38,810 bases of DNA, from NCBI GenBank assembly GCA_002437245.1, contig DJOQ01000017.1, positions 684-39,493 on the forward strand, read 5' to 3'. The DNA is from Ruminococcaceae bacterium UBA6434 (GTDB lineage: Bacteria; Bacillota; Clostridia; Oscillospirales; Acutalibacteraceae). The notes beneath the pieces were generated by a model, which saw nothing but the letters and a program-made list of their open reading frames with translations, ran no database searches and was not told the origin of the DNA. This document shows positions 8,012-16,935 of the stretch, piece after piece. Each line of letters starts with the position of its first letter. Positions within the stretch are counted from its first letter, which is position 1. The translations under genes were made by a program, and so were the position numbers.

Positions 8012-10582
8012 TTATTTTTTCTTTTTCTTAGCCTTTTTGCCTGCGGAAGCGGCTGTCTTTGCGGCTGTTTTTGCAGCTGCCTTTTTTTCTGCCGGCTTCT
8101 TTTCGGAAACCTTTTCCGAGGGCTGCTCGGCTGTTTCTTTAGCCTTTACGGGCTCCGCCGTCGGATATTTTTCTCCTTTAAAGGCTGATTTGGTGTGCCA
8201 AATATTTTCGGCATACTCGTGTATTGCCCTGTCTGCCGAGAAGATACCTGCACCGGAGATATTCATAAGCGACATCTGCTGCCACTTTTTCTTATCTGCC
8301 CAAACGGAAACGGCATACTGCTGCATACGTCTGTAATCGGCAAAATCCGCAAGCACCATATACGGGTCATTGTTGACGATGTTGGCGATTTCGGGGAAAC
8401 GCTTGCCGGCTATATCGTTCTTCGCTATGAAGTCGATAACATTGTGCAACTCCTGATTGTTGTTGTAATAGTTCATCGGGTTGTAGCCGCGACGTTTAAG
8501 CTCGTTAACCTCTGGTGTTTTCATACCGAAAATAAAGATGTTGTCGCTGCCTACGGCATCGTGAATTTCAATGTTTGCGCCGTCCATTGTGCCGAGAGTT
8601 ACGGCACCGTTGAGCATAAGCTTCATATTGCCCGTGCCGCTCGCCTCTGTACCGGCAAGAGAGATTTGCTCCGAAATATCGGCGGCAGGCATAAGCTTTT
8701 CAGCCATTGTTACGTTGTAATCCTCAACGTAAACAACCTTGAGTCTGCCCTTTACGTCGGGGTCGTTGTTTATCATTTCGCCGAGAGCGCATATAAAGCT
8801 GATTATCTTTTTCGCCATATAATAGCCTGCGGCTGCCTTTGCGCCGAATATATAGGTGTGCGGAGTGTATTCAATGCTCGGATTTGCCTTAATCATAAGG
8901 TAATCGGCAAGAATGTTGAGCGCGTTGAGATGCTGACGCTTGTATTCGTGAAGTCTCTTTACCTGTACGTCAAATATTGATGTCGGGTCAAGCTCTATGC
9001 CGGTATTTTTCTTAACAAGCGCAGCAAAACGCTCCTTGTTGTGGGTCTTGATTTCACGCAGCTTTTCAAGAACTTCCTCGTTGTCCTTAAATTCGCGGAG
9101 CTTCGAAAGCTCGTTTGCGTCATACACAAAGCCGCCGCCGATGAGCTCGGTGAGAAGCGCGGAAAGCTCGGGGTTAGACTGGCAGAGCCAGCGTCTGTGA
9201 GCAATGCCGTTTGTGACATTTTTGAATTTGTCGGGTGTGAGCATGTAGAAATCGTGGAATACGGTCTCTTTAAGTATTTCGCTGTGGAGCGCCGAAACGC
9301 CGTTTACGCTGTGCGAAGAGGCAACGCAGAGGTTAGCCATTCGTATAACGCCGTTTGAAACAACAGCCATTCTCTCAACCTGATCGGCATTGTTTGTTGC
9401 CTGCCATACAAATGAGCGCAGACGATTGTCTATCTCTTTTGTTATCTGATAAATTCTCGGAAGCAGGCGGCTGTAAATATCCTCGGGCCAGCATTCGAGA
9501 GCCTCTTTCATAACGGTGTGGTTGGTATAAGCCACGGATTTTGTAACTATCTTCCACGCGTCGTCCCAACCGTAGCCGCATTCGTCGAGGAGTATTCTCA
9601 TAAGCTCGGGTATTGCGAGTGTCGGGTGAGTGTCGTTTATGTGGATTGCAACCTTTTCGGGGAAGTTATCCATTGTGCCGAATACGCGCAGATGTCTGTG
9701 AACTATATCCTGAATTGACGCCGACACAAGGAAATACTGCTGACGAAGGCGAAGGCTTTTGCCCTCGGGATGATTGTCGGCAGGGTAGAGAACCTTTGAA
9801 ATTACTTCCGCCATGGCGTTTTGCTCCATAGCACGCATATAGTCGCCCTGATTAAAGAGCGTCATATCAAGAGCCGGAGCCTTTGCCGACCAAAGACGAA
9901 GCACGGAAATGCCTTTTCCGTCTTTACCCGAAACATACATATCATACGGAACCGCCTGTACGGGCTTGTAATTCTCAATGTCTACATGGTGGTAGCCGCC
10001 GTCCCACGATTCGTTTACGTTGCCCTCAAAGCGAACTTCAAGCGCACTCTCTTCGTGGGGAACAAGCCATACTTCGCCGCCCGGAAGCCAGAAATCCGGA
10101 AGTTCGGTCTGCCAGCCGTCAACAAGCTTCTGCTTGAAAATTCCGCATTCGTAAAGTATGGAATAACCTCTTGCGGGATATCCGTCGGTTGCGAGCGCGT
10201 CAAGATAGCAGGCGGCAAGTCTGCCGAGACCGCCGTTACCGAGGCCTGCGTCCGGTTCGCACTCATAGAGGTTTTCAAGTTTAACGCCGTAGTCGGCGAG
10301 AACGCTCGCAAAAACGTCTGTGAGGTTAAGGTTGTAAAGGTTATTTTTAAGAGAACGTCCCATGAGAAATTCCATGCAGAGATAATAGACCTTTTTCGTT
10401 CCTGCCTTTGCGGCTTTTTCCGAAAATTCCGCTCTGCCCTGGCTCATCATATCGCGGACGATAAGAGCAATAGCCTTATAATATTGCTCGTCGGTAGCTT
10501 CTTCGGGCGATACACCCATAAAATGAGAAAGCTTTGCCTCAACGAGCTCTTTTGCTTTCTTCTTAGAAAGTGAATAATTCAT
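8012..10582 (-). CDS. glgP: Glycogen/starch/alpha-glucan phosphorylase with a basic C-terminal tail
   Basis: Releases glucose 1-phosphate from alpha-1,4-glucans with PLP. Visible family motifs are GNGGLGRLAACYLDA near the N-terminal third, DTHPTLAIPELMR, VKRLHEYKRQ, and EASGTGNMKLMLNGA carrying the PLP lysine. The catalytic body ends near residue 805. A further ~50 residues (about 807-856) are almost only Lys, Ala, Glu, Pro and Thr, ending in KKAKKKKK; this tail is absent from standard phosphorylases. AGGAGG lies a few bases upstream of the ATG. Other glycogen genes are not in the window, so it appears to be a single-gene unit with its own promoter. Confidence 0.97.
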   Translation of the reverse strand: MNYSLSKKKAKELVEAKLSHFMGVSPEEATDEQYYKAIALIVRDMMSQGRAEFSEKAAKAGTKKVYYLCMEFLMGRSLKNNLYNLNLTDVFASVLADYGVKLENLYECEPDAGLGNGGLGRLAACYLDALATDGYPARGYSILYECGIFKQKLVDGWQTELPDFWLPGGEVWLVPHEESALEVRFEGNVNESWDGGYHHVDIENYKPVQAVPYDMYVSGKDGKGISVLRLWSAKAPALDMTLFNQGDYMRAMEQNAMAEVISKVLYPADNHPEGKSLRLRQQYFLVSASIQDIVHRHLRVFGTMDNFPEKVAIHINDTHPTLAIPELMRILLDECGYGWDDAWKIVTKSVAYTNHTVMKEALECWPEDIYSRLLPRIYQITKEIDNRLRSFVWQATNNADQVERMAVVSNGVIRMANLCVASSHSVNGVSALHSEILKETVFHDFYMLTPDKFKNVTNGIAHRRWLCQSNPELSALLTELIGGGFVYDANELSKLREFKDNEEVLEKLREIKTHNKERFAALVKKNTGIELDPTSIFDVQVKRLHEYKRQHLNALNILADYLMIKANPSIEYTPHTYIFGAKAAAGYYMAKKIISFICALGEMINNDPDVKGRLKVVYVEDYNVTMAEKLMPAADISEQISLAGTEASGTGNMKLMLNGAVTLGTMDGANIEIHDAVGSDNIFIFGMKTPEVNELKRRGYNPMNYYNNNQELHNVIDFIAKNDIAGKRFPEIANIVNNDPYMVLADFADYRRMQQYAVSVWADKKKWQQMSLMNISGAGIFSADRAIHEYAENIWHTKSAFKGEKYPTAEPVKAKETAEQPSEKVSEKKPAEKKAAAKTAAKTAASAGKKAKKKKK

Positions 10583-10637
10583 ACAAATCCTCCAAATAAA
10601 ATGAGAAAAAATACGTTTTTTTAATTTCCATTTGTAT

Positions 10638-10666
10638 ATATTATACTAATATTAAGCAAATTTCAA
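10638..10666 (-). promoter_or_regulatory. Probable promoter of glgP
   Basis: Read on the minus strand: TTGAAA (10666-10661), 17 bp, TAATAT (10643-10638). An overlapping TATAAT would leave only a 15-bp spacer. The leader to the glgP ATG is about 50 bases. Confidence 0.5.
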
Positions 10667-10712
10667 CAGTAATGAAGCAACTAATAAATATTTCAGCGAT
10701 ATAGACAAAATT

Positions 10713-11555
10713 TTATAGGTACCCGTCTTTTCCGAGAATTTCGCCCGCCTTCATATAACCCTCGTTGTAAAGGTGGTTTAATTCGCGGACGTTTCTTGTG
10801 AATGCGGTGACGAAATAGCCGTCGTCGGGGGCTATTATCGAAACAAGCCCCTTTTGCGACAGCTCAAGGGCTTTTTTTATACCGTTGTTGTATGTGTTGT
10901 GGCGTATGTTGAGCTTTTTGACCACGGCAGGATAATTTTTCAAAACCTTGGTATAGGCGGTTTTAAACATTTCGGGCTTTTTTACGAAGTCTATGGGCTT
11001 CGTAAGCACAAGAACAACGTGGTCACAGCCGTCCGAAAGCGCCTTTTCCACGGGTATCGGGTCCGAAACTCCGCCGTCAAAGTAATCGATACCGCCTATG
11101 TTTACGGGCTTGCAAACGCCGGGAATGGCGCTCGACGCCTTTAGTGGCGCGTAATCGTCACGGTGAAAATCGTCTTTTGCAAAATAGTGAGCTTCACCCG
11201 TAACGCCGCTTGTGGCAACAGCCTTAAAGATTTGTTTTGACTCCGTAAAATGCTGAAAATCCATGGGGTCTTCTCCGTCGGAATTCGACAGCACGGAGTA
11301 AACATAGTCAAGGTCAAAAAACGAGTGCTTTGTAGCAAAATTGAATGCGCTCATATATTCGGGACGCAGCGAATATTTTGTGTAATATCTGTAATTTCTG
11401 CCGCGCTGACCCGACACATAAGAGGCGAGGTTGGCACTGCCGGCGGACACGCCCAGGCAGTAGTCAAAAGCTATGCCCTTGTCCATTAGAAAGTCGGTGA
11501 CGCCGCACCCGAAAACGCCGCGCATACCTCCGCCGACATCGACTATTCCTATCAT
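10713..11555 (-). CDS. Patatin-like phospholipase family protein
   Basis: A Ser-Asp dyad acyl hydrolase of 280 residues. The oxyanion loop GGGMRG is at 8-13, the nucleophile elbow GVSAGS at 35-40 (Ser37), and the catalytic Asp160 lies in FDGGVSDP. It resembles the RssA/YjjU type of cytoplasmic patatin proteins. I start it at the ATG complementary to 11553-11555, which has GGAGGTG just upstream; an in-frame ATG 14 codons earlier lacks this. Lipid substrate unknown. It lies upstream of glgP on the same strand with a 130-base gap, and glgP has its own promoter. Confidence 0.9.
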   Translation of the reverse strand: MIGIVDVGGGMRGVFGCGVTDFLMDKGIAFDYCLGVSAGSANLASYVSGQRGRNYRYYTKYSLRPEYMSAFNFATKHSFFDLDYVYSVLSNSDGEDPMDFQHFTESKQIFKAVATSGVTGEAHYFAKDDFHRDDYAPLKASSAIPGVCKPVNIGGIDYFDGGVSDPIPVEKALSDGCDHVVLVLTKPIDFVKKPEMFKTAYTKVLKNYPAVVKKLNIRHNTYNNGIKKALELSQKGLVSIIAPDDGYFVTAFTRNVRELNHLYNEGYMKAGEILGKDGYL

Positions 11556-11697
11556 AAAAACACCTCCGTAAGAGACATCGGAATACCATACAATCAAATA
11601 TTAAATCACATTACGGTAAAAAAATCAAAGAATACGGCAAAATTTAATAATTACATAATATTTTTTGTTGCTTTTTTTGTCGGTGCTTGCGGATTTT

Positions 11698-11920
11698 AAG
11701 TGAACCGAAATTCACTTTAAAACCCCGAAAATGAATTTTGCAAAAAATATTTAGTCAAATTATATAAAAATCACAAAAATCAAAAAGAGTGTTATTACAA
11801 TCTGCTTTTTCTGCGTAAATGTTGAAAAACAAGGGGAAATTCACTTGAAAAAAGTCAAAATCCGATATAAAATATTTTTTATATTTGCGTAAAACTGAAA
11901 GTCTTAACCGCGTAACTTTC
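11698..11920 (+). promoter_or_regulatory. Promoter and possible operator of the glutamate synthase operon
   Basis: The 405-base gap between the divergent patatin and glutamate synthase genes is very A+T-rich and holds no gene I can support. It contains a promoter TTGAAA (11845-11850), 17 bp, TAAAAT (11868-11873). The nonamer AATTCACTT occurs twice, at 11709-11717 and 11838-11846. The second copy overlaps the -35; the first is one arm of an inverted repeat, AAGTGAA (11698-11704) with TTCACTT (11711-11717). In the leader, GAAAGT (11897-11902) and ACTTTC (11915-11920) can form a small hairpin. A nitrogen-responsive operator is inference. Confidence 0.5.
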
Positions 11921-11960
11921 ATTTTTGCGAATTGCAATAAATCAAACCGGAGATGTTTTT

Positions 11961-13058
11961 ATGCTCAAAAAAGAAGGCGAAGTACGCATACCGTCCGGCT
12001 GCGCCATTGCGGCGATAACCGACAGAACGGGCGAACGCTTTGACGGCACGGATATAATAGACTGCATTGCGCTTATGCACGACCGCTCAAACGGTCTCGG
12101 CGGCGGATTTGCGGCTTACGGGATTTATCCGGACTATGAGGATCTGTTTGCTTTCCATATTTTCTATGACGACAATGACGCGCGAATTAAAACTGAGGAG
12201 TTCCTTTTCCGCCACTTCGATATAGAAAATTTTGAGCAAATACCCACACGCAAGGTGAAGTCCATAAGCCATGCGCCGCTTATATGGCGATATTTCGGAG
12301 CCGTCCCGGCAAGTAAAATAAAAAAGAACGACTTTGATGAGGATGAGTACACGGCTCGCTGTGTTATCAGAATAAACAACGAAATTGAGGGTGCGTTCGT
12401 CTTTTCAAGCGGAAAAAATATGGGTGCTTTTAAAGCCGTCGGCTACCCCGAGGATGTCGGCGAATACTATATGCTTGAAAATTACAAGGCGCATACCTGG
12501 ACCGCACACGGCAGATTCCCCACAAACACACCGGGGTGGTGGGGCGGCGCGCACCCGTTTACGCTGCTCGATTGGTCGATAGTGCATAACGGCGAGATTT
12601 CGAGTTATGACGCAAACCGACGTTACGTTGAGCAATTCGGCTATCGCTGTAATTTGCAGACCGATACCGAGGTCATAACCTACCTTTTCGATTTGCTTGT
12701 AAGGCGTCAGGGCTTAAGGCTTGATACGGCAGCGCAGATATTGGCGGCGCCCGAATGGGACGTTATAGACCGTATGCCGGAGGAAAAGCGAAAGGTATAT
12801 ACGGTTCTCAGAGCGGCATATTCAAGTGCGCTGATAAACGGACCGTTCTCGATACTGGTAGGCTCAAAGCACGGCTTGCTCGCGCTTAACGACAGGCTTA
12901 AGCTGCGCTCGCTTATCACCGCGGAAAAGGGTAACAAAACATATTTTGCGTCCGAGGAATCGGCTATACGCATAATTTGCCCCGACCCCGAAAAAATAGC
13001 CGCGGTTGACGGCGGCACACCGATATTTATTCCGTTTGCAAGGGAGGGCGACCGATAA
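11961..13058 (+). CDS. Glutamate synthase, glutamine amidotransferase (class II) subunit, archaeal type
   Basis: Equivalent of the N-terminal glutaminase domain of GltB as a separate 365-residue protein; it releases ammonia from glutamine. The likely N-terminal nucleophile is Cys14 in IPSGCAIAA, implying removal of a 13-residue propeptide. MHDRSNGLGGGFAAYGIYP, AHGRFPTNTPGWWGGAHPF and VHNGEIS are glutaminase signatures. Start chosen at 11961, eight bases after GGAG (11949-11952); an ATG twelve codons earlier gives a poorer N terminus. The stop overlaps the next start (TAATG). Confidence 0.92.
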   Translation: MLKKEGEVRIPSGCAIAAITDRTGERFDGTDIIDCIALMHDRSNGLGGGFAAYGIYPDYEDLFAFHIFYDDNDARIKTEEFLFRHFDIENFEQIPTRKVKSISHAPLIWRYFGAVPASKIKKNDFDEDEYTARCVIRINNEIEGAFVFSSGKNMGAFKAVGYPEDVGEYYMLENYKAHTWTAHGRFPTNTPGWWGGAHPFTLLDWSIVHNGEISSYDANRRYVEQFGYRCNLQTDTEVITYLFDLLVRRQGLRLDTAAQILAAPEWDVIDRMPEEKRKVYTVLRAAYSSALINGPFSILVGSKHGLLALNDRLKLRSLITAEKGNKTYFASEESAIRIICPDPEKIAAVDGGTPIFIPFAREGDR

Positions 13059-14557
13059 TGGATTTTACCGTTCCCGAATTTGATATAGAGAGAAACCGTG
13101 ACCGCTGTATACTGTGCGGCGCGTGCGTTAAAGAATGCTCGTATAAGGTCCACTTCTTCTCAAAGGACAAAAAGGCCGTTTTGGCTGACGAGAGAAAGTG
13201 CGTGGCGTGCCATCGCTGTGCCGTGATTTGCCCCACGCACGCAATAAAAATCGTAAAATACGATATGGCATACCGCGACCACGCAAACTGGACTCCGACG
13301 GCACAGAAAGAAATTATAAAGCAGGCGACTACGGGCGGCGTTTTGCTCTCGGGTATGTCAAACAACAAGCCGTACCCGATTTATTGGGACAAAATGCTTT
13401 TAAATGCGAGCCAGGTAACAAACCCCTCCATAGACCCCTTACGAGAGCCCATGGAGATAAGAACCTTTCTCGGCAGAAAGCCCGATAAGATAGAGTTTAC
13501 CGATGACGGCAGACTCAAAACCGTTATGCCGCCGCAGGTAAAGCTCGAAACTCCGATTATGTTTTCGGCAATGTCTTTCGGTTCGATTTCGTTCAATGCT
13601 CAAAAAACGCTCGCCATGGCAGCTAAAGAGCTCGGAACGATTTTCAATACCGGTGAGGGCGGATTTCACCCCGGGCTCGCCGATTTTACCGACTATGCCG
13701 CAGTGCAGGTTGCGTCGGGCAGATTCGGCGTACACAAGCAGTATTTAAATAACTGTCGATTTATCGAAATAAAGATAGGTCAGGGCGCAAAGCCTGGTAT
13801 CGGCGGACATCTTCCGGGCGAAAAGGTTACCGTGGAGGTAAGCAATGCGCGTATGATACCGCCCGGCTCGGACGCTATTTCTCCGGCCCCGCACCACGAT
13901 ATATATTCGATAGAGGATTTGCGGCAGCTTATCTGGTCTTTAAAAGAGGCCACACAATATAAAAAGCCCGTCGCGGTAAAAATAGCCGCCGTACACAACT
14001 GCTCGGCGATAGTTTCGGGCGTTGCGCGCGCAGGCGCCGACATAATAGTTATGGACGGCTTTCGCGGAGGAACCGGAGCGGCTCCCACAAGGATAAGGGA
14101 TAATGTGGGCATACCGATTGAGCTCGCTTTGGCGGCGGTTGACCAAAGACTCAGGGACGAGAGCATAAGAAATTCGGTTTCGCTTGTCGTATCGGGTTCT
14201 TTCAGAAATTCGGCGGACGTTGTCAAGGCCATAGCCCTCGGAGCCGACGCCGTATATGTTGCAACCGCACCGCTGATTGCCATGGGCTGCCATATGTGCC
14301 AGCAATGCCACACGGGCAAGTGCAACTGGGGCATTGCAACTCAGCGCCCCGAGCTTACAAAAAGACTTGACCCCGACGAAATGACTCCGCGCGTGGTGAA
14401 TCTCGTAAACGCGTGGAACCACGAGATAAAAGAAATGCTCGGCGGAATGGGGCTTAATTCAATAGATTCTTTAAGGGGCAACAGACTGATGCTGCGCGGT
14501 ATCGGCCTCAGCGACAAAGAACTTGAAATACTCGGAATTCGTCATGCCGGCGAATAA
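13058..14557 (+). CDS. Glutamate synthase, ferredoxin-domain plus FMN-binding subunit, archaeal type
   Basis: Equivalent of the central synthase domain, which uses ammonia, 2-oxoglutarate and reduced FMN to make glutamate. The 499 residues begin with two [4Fe-4S] ferredoxin motifs (Cys17, 20, 23, 27 and Cys48, 51, 54, 58). An alpha/beta barrel follows with GEGGFHPGL, GQGAKPGIGGHLPG, PHHDIYSIEDL, MDGFRGGTGAAPT and the cysteine cluster CHMCQQCHTGKCNWGIATQ. The fused ferredoxin domain replaces part of the electron input supplied by GltD in standard bacterial enzymes. One-base overlap upstream. Confidence 0.95.
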   Translation: MDFTVPEFDIERNRDRCILCGACVKECSYKVHFFSKDKKAVLADERKCVACHRCAVICPTHAIKIVKYDMAYRDHANWTPTAQKEIIKQATTGGVLLSGMSNNKPYPIYWDKMLLNASQVTNPSIDPLREPMEIRTFLGRKPDKIEFTDDGRLKTVMPPQVKLETPIMFSAMSFGSISFNAQKTLAMAAKELGTIFNTGEGGFHPGLADFTDYAAVQVASGRFGVHKQYLNNCRFIEIKIGQGAKPGIGGHLPGEKVTVEVSNARMIPPGSDAISPAPHHDIYSIEDLRQLIWSLKEATQYKKPVAVKIAAVHNCSAIVSGVARAGADIIVMDGFRGGTGAAPTRIRDNVGIPIELALAAVDQRLRDESIRNSVSLVVSGSFRNSADVVKAIALGADAVYVATAPLIAMGCHMCQQCHTGKCNWGIATQRPELTKRLDPDEMTPRVVNLVNAWNHEIKEMLGGMGLNSIDSLRGNRLMLRGIGLSDKELEILGIRHAGE

Positions 14558-14589
14558 GCGATTGAAAAATTTAACCGGAGGTGCCAAAA

Positions 14590-15327
14590 ATGATAATAAC
14601 AGCCGGAAAACGCAGCTTTCAGGAATTAAATAATGAGATACGCGGAATGCTTTTGAGCGAAGATATGATACGCGTTGAAGACGTAAACGGTCAACGATAT
14701 ATAGGTGCTGCGCTCGATAAGGGCAAGACCATTGAAATACACGGAACACCCGGCAACGATATGGGCGCGTACTTAAACGGCGGCAATATCGAGGTGTACG
14801 GAAACGGTCAGGAGGCTGTCGGCAACACCATGGGCGGCGGCTCTGTTACAATACACGGCCATGTCGGCGATACTCTCGGCTACGCCATGCGCGACGGTGA
14901 GATTTTCATCGAAAAACGCGCAGGCTCAAGAGCGGGAATTCATATGAAGGAGTTCCGCGAGCTTTTGCCGGTAGTTGTTATAGGCGGAGTTGCAGGCGCA
15001 TTCCTCGGCGAATATATGGCAGGCGGAATACTCATAGTACTCGGGCTTGACAATACCGACAAGCTGCCTGTTGTCGGCGCGCACTGCGCCACGGGTATGC
15101 ACGGCGGCAGAATATTCATACGCGGAGAAGTGCCGCAGGAAAATATTTCGGAGCATATAACCGCCGTTAAAGAGCTTGACAGCCGCGACACGGAGGATCT
15201 TCAAAGGCATGTGCGCGCTTACTGTGAAAAATTCGGCAGAAGCTTTGACGATATTATGTCCGTGCCGTTCACAAAGCTTGTCCCCACCACTTCGCGTCCG
15301 TATGCAAATCTCTACACGCCCAACTGA
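14590..15327 (+). CDS. Glutamate synthase, GXGXG (C-terminal beta-helix) subunit, archaeal type
   Basis: Equivalent of the C-terminal structural domain of GltB as a separate 245-residue protein. The body is a right-handed beta-helix with repeating G-x-x-x-G turns (GAYLNGGNIEVYGNGQEAVG, GGGSVTIHG). The start is the ATG at 14590, preceded by GGAGGTG; the GTG at 14581 lies within that ribosome binding site. It is the last gene of the gltB-like operon. No gltD (NADPH/FAD subunit) follows. Confidence 0.93.
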   Translation: MIITAGKRSFQELNNEIRGMLLSEDMIRVEDVNGQRYIGAALDKGKTIEIHGTPGNDMGAYLNGGNIEVYGNGQEAVGNTMGGGSVTIHGHVGDTLGYAMRDGEIFIEKRAGSRAGIHMKEFRELLPVVVIGGVAGAFLGEYMAGGILIVLGLDNTDKLPVVGAHCATGMHGGRIFIRGEVPQENISEHITAVKELDSRDTEDLQRHVRAYCEKFGRSFDDIMSVPFTKLVPTTSRPYANLYTPN

Positions 15328-15352
15328 TAAAGGTTATGCAAAATTCATATCT

Positions 15353-15389
15353 GTGCCGCACAACGCTCAGCTTTGCGCGGCGCTTTTTT
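15353..15389 (+). terminator. Terminator of the glutamate synthase operon
   Basis: GTGCCGC (15353-15359) pairs with GCGGCGC (15377-15383; one G-T pair), followed by six T. Confidence 0.75.
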
Positions 15390-15395
15390 GTCCGC

Positions 15396-15424
15396 TTGAC
15401 ATTACAGCCCGGCCGTGCTATTAT
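15396..15424 (+). promoter_or_regulatory. SigA promoter of the FAD oxidoreductase
   Basis: TTGACA (15396-15401), 17 bp, TATTAT (15419-15424). The next TATAAT (15422-15427) would need a 20-bp spacer. Transcription is expected to start near 15431, only ~20 bases before a terminator-like hairpin. Confidence 0.75.
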
Positions 15425-15431
15425 AATACGT

Positions 15432-15494
15432 AATTAGTAATAACTGATTACCGTAAATAGCCGGAAAACGTAAGCCGGTATTTACGGTTTTTTT
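15432..15494 (+). terminator. Leader hairpins ending in an intrinsic terminator, upstream of the FAD oxidoreductase
   Basis: Two hairpins fill the predicted leader. First, AATTAGT (15432-15438) with ACTGATT (15443-15449). Second, ACCGTAAATA plus CCGG (15450-15464, one bulged G) with CCGG plus TATTTACGGT (15475-15488), followed by seven T (15488-15494). The second has the form of an intrinsic terminator, placed between the gene's own promoter and its ribosome binding site, so it looks like an attenuator. No known riboswitch consensus was recognised. Confidence 0.65.
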
Positions 15495-15513
15495 ATGCAA
15501 AGGAATGAGTATT

Positions 15514-16917
15514 TTGAAAAAGGATGTATTGATCATCGGCGCAGGTCCCTCGGGTATTTTTACCGCTCTTGAGATGCTGAAAAACGGCTCAAAGAAAAAA
15601 ATAATGATCGTTGAAAAGGGTCTCCCGGTAGAAAAAAGACATTGCCCCAAGGCAAAGACCGGCAAATGCGTAAACTGCAAGCCGGACTGCAATATTACTA
15701 CGGGTTTTTCGGGTGCGGGCGCATTTTCCGACGGAAAGCTTTCACTCAGCTGTGAAGTCGGAGGAAATCTTCCGGACCTTATAGGTCATGAATTTGCTCA
15801 GCAGATGATAGAATACACCGACAAAATCTATCTCTCGTTCGGAGCGGATAAAAAGGTTGAGGGCGTCGGTCACGACGAAAAAGTAAAGGCAATAAGACTT
15901 CGCGCCATACAGGCAGGGTTAAAGCTCGTAGATTGCCCCATACGTCATCTCGGCACCGAAATGGCTCAGGAGCTTTACGGTAAAATCGAAAAATATCTTA
16001 CGGATAACGGCGTTGAAATAGTTTTCAAAACCGAATGTGTGGATTTGATTGTTGAGGACGGCAGGGCAAAAGGCGCGGTATTTCTTCCGTGCGGCAAACC
16101 CGAGAGCGAAAAATTTACCGTTGCGGCAGACAACGTGGTTATAGCCACGGGCAGAAAGGGCGCCGACTGGCTTGAGGATATGTGCAAAAAGCATAATATC
16201 GAGCATCTTCCCGGCACGGTTGACATCGGCGTAAGAGTCGAGGTCAGAAACGAGGTAATGGAGGACGTAAACGAGGCTCTGTATGAGTCAAAGCTTATAG
16301 GCTATCCCGAACCGTTCACAAATAAGGTGCGTACATTCTGCCAAAATCCCGGCGGCTTTGTCAGCCAGGAAAACTATGACAACAACTCGCTTGCCGTAGT
16401 CAACGGGCACAGCTATAAAAACACAAAGAGCGACAACACAAACCTCGCTATTCTTTGCAGCCACAATTTCCGTCCGCCGTTTGACGAGCCGATACCGTAT
16501 GCAAAGAAAGTCGGCGAACTTGTGAATATGCTTGCCGACGGGCATATACTTGTTCAGAGATACGGCGATATTTTAGCGGGCAAACGTACCTGGCAGGAGG
16601 ATTTGGCGCGCAGTAACGTCCGCCCGACTCTTCCCGACGCGGTGGCAGGCGACCTTACAGCCGCTATGCCGTACAGAACTCTTATGAATATAATCAAATT
16701 TATAGAGGCTGTCGATAAGGTGGTACCGGGCTTTGCAAGTGAAGAGACTCTTCTTTACGGCCCCGAAATCAAATTCTATTCCAACAAGGTTAAAATGGAT
16801 AAGAAGTTCAATACCAATATAGAGGGGCTTCATTGCCTCGGCGACTCAAGCGGCTGGACCCGCGGCCTTATGATGGCGAGCGTTATGGGCGTGCTTATGG
16901 GCAGAGAACTTATATAA
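15514..16917 (+). CDS. NAD(P)/FAD-dependent oxidoreductase (COG2509-type)
   Basis: About 467 residues with an N-terminal Rossmann FAD site (DVLIIGAGPSGIFTALEML) and a second nucleotide motif (NVVIATGRKGADWL). The pattern FSGAGAFSDGKLSLS and the C-terminal CLGDSSGWTRGLMMASVMG match the uncharacterised FAD-dependent dehydrogenase family COG2509. A four-cysteine cluster (CPKAKTGKCVNCKPDC) near residues 45-60 may bind metal. The start is probably TTG 15514, nine bases after AAAGGA (15499-15504); the in-frame ATG at 15505 abuts that site. Substrate unknown. Expression is probably set by the upstream hairpin. Confidence 0.87.
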   Translation: MKKDVLIIGAGPSGIFTALEMLKNGSKKKIMIVEKGLPVEKRHCPKAKTGKCVNCKPDCNITTGFSGAGAFSDGKLSLSCEVGGNLPDLIGHEFAQQMIEYTDKIYLSFGADKKVEGVGHDEKVKAIRLRAIQAGLKLVDCPIRHLGTEMAQELYGKIEKYLTDNGVEIVFKTECVDLIVEDGRAKGAVFLPCGKPESEKFTVAADNVVIATGRKGADWLEDMCKKHNIEHLPGTVDIGVRVEVRNEVMEDVNEALYESKLIGYPEPFTNKVRTFCQNPGGFVSQENYDNNSLAVVNGHSYKNTKSDNTNLAILCSHNFRPPFDEPIPYAKKVGELVNMLADGHILVQRYGDILAGKRTWQEDLARSNVRPTLPDAVAGDLTAAMPYRTLMNIIKFIEAVDKVVPGFASEETLLYGPEIKFYSNKVKMDKKFNTNIEGLHCLGDSSGWTRGLMMASVMGVLMGRELI

Positions 16918-16935
16918 AATTTTTAAAGCAATAAA

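Noticed and set aside
8195..10573. Open frames of up to ~260 codons opposite glgP
   Set aside because: They lie wholly inside a confidently identified gene and have no family resemblance; they come from codon-bias shadowing.
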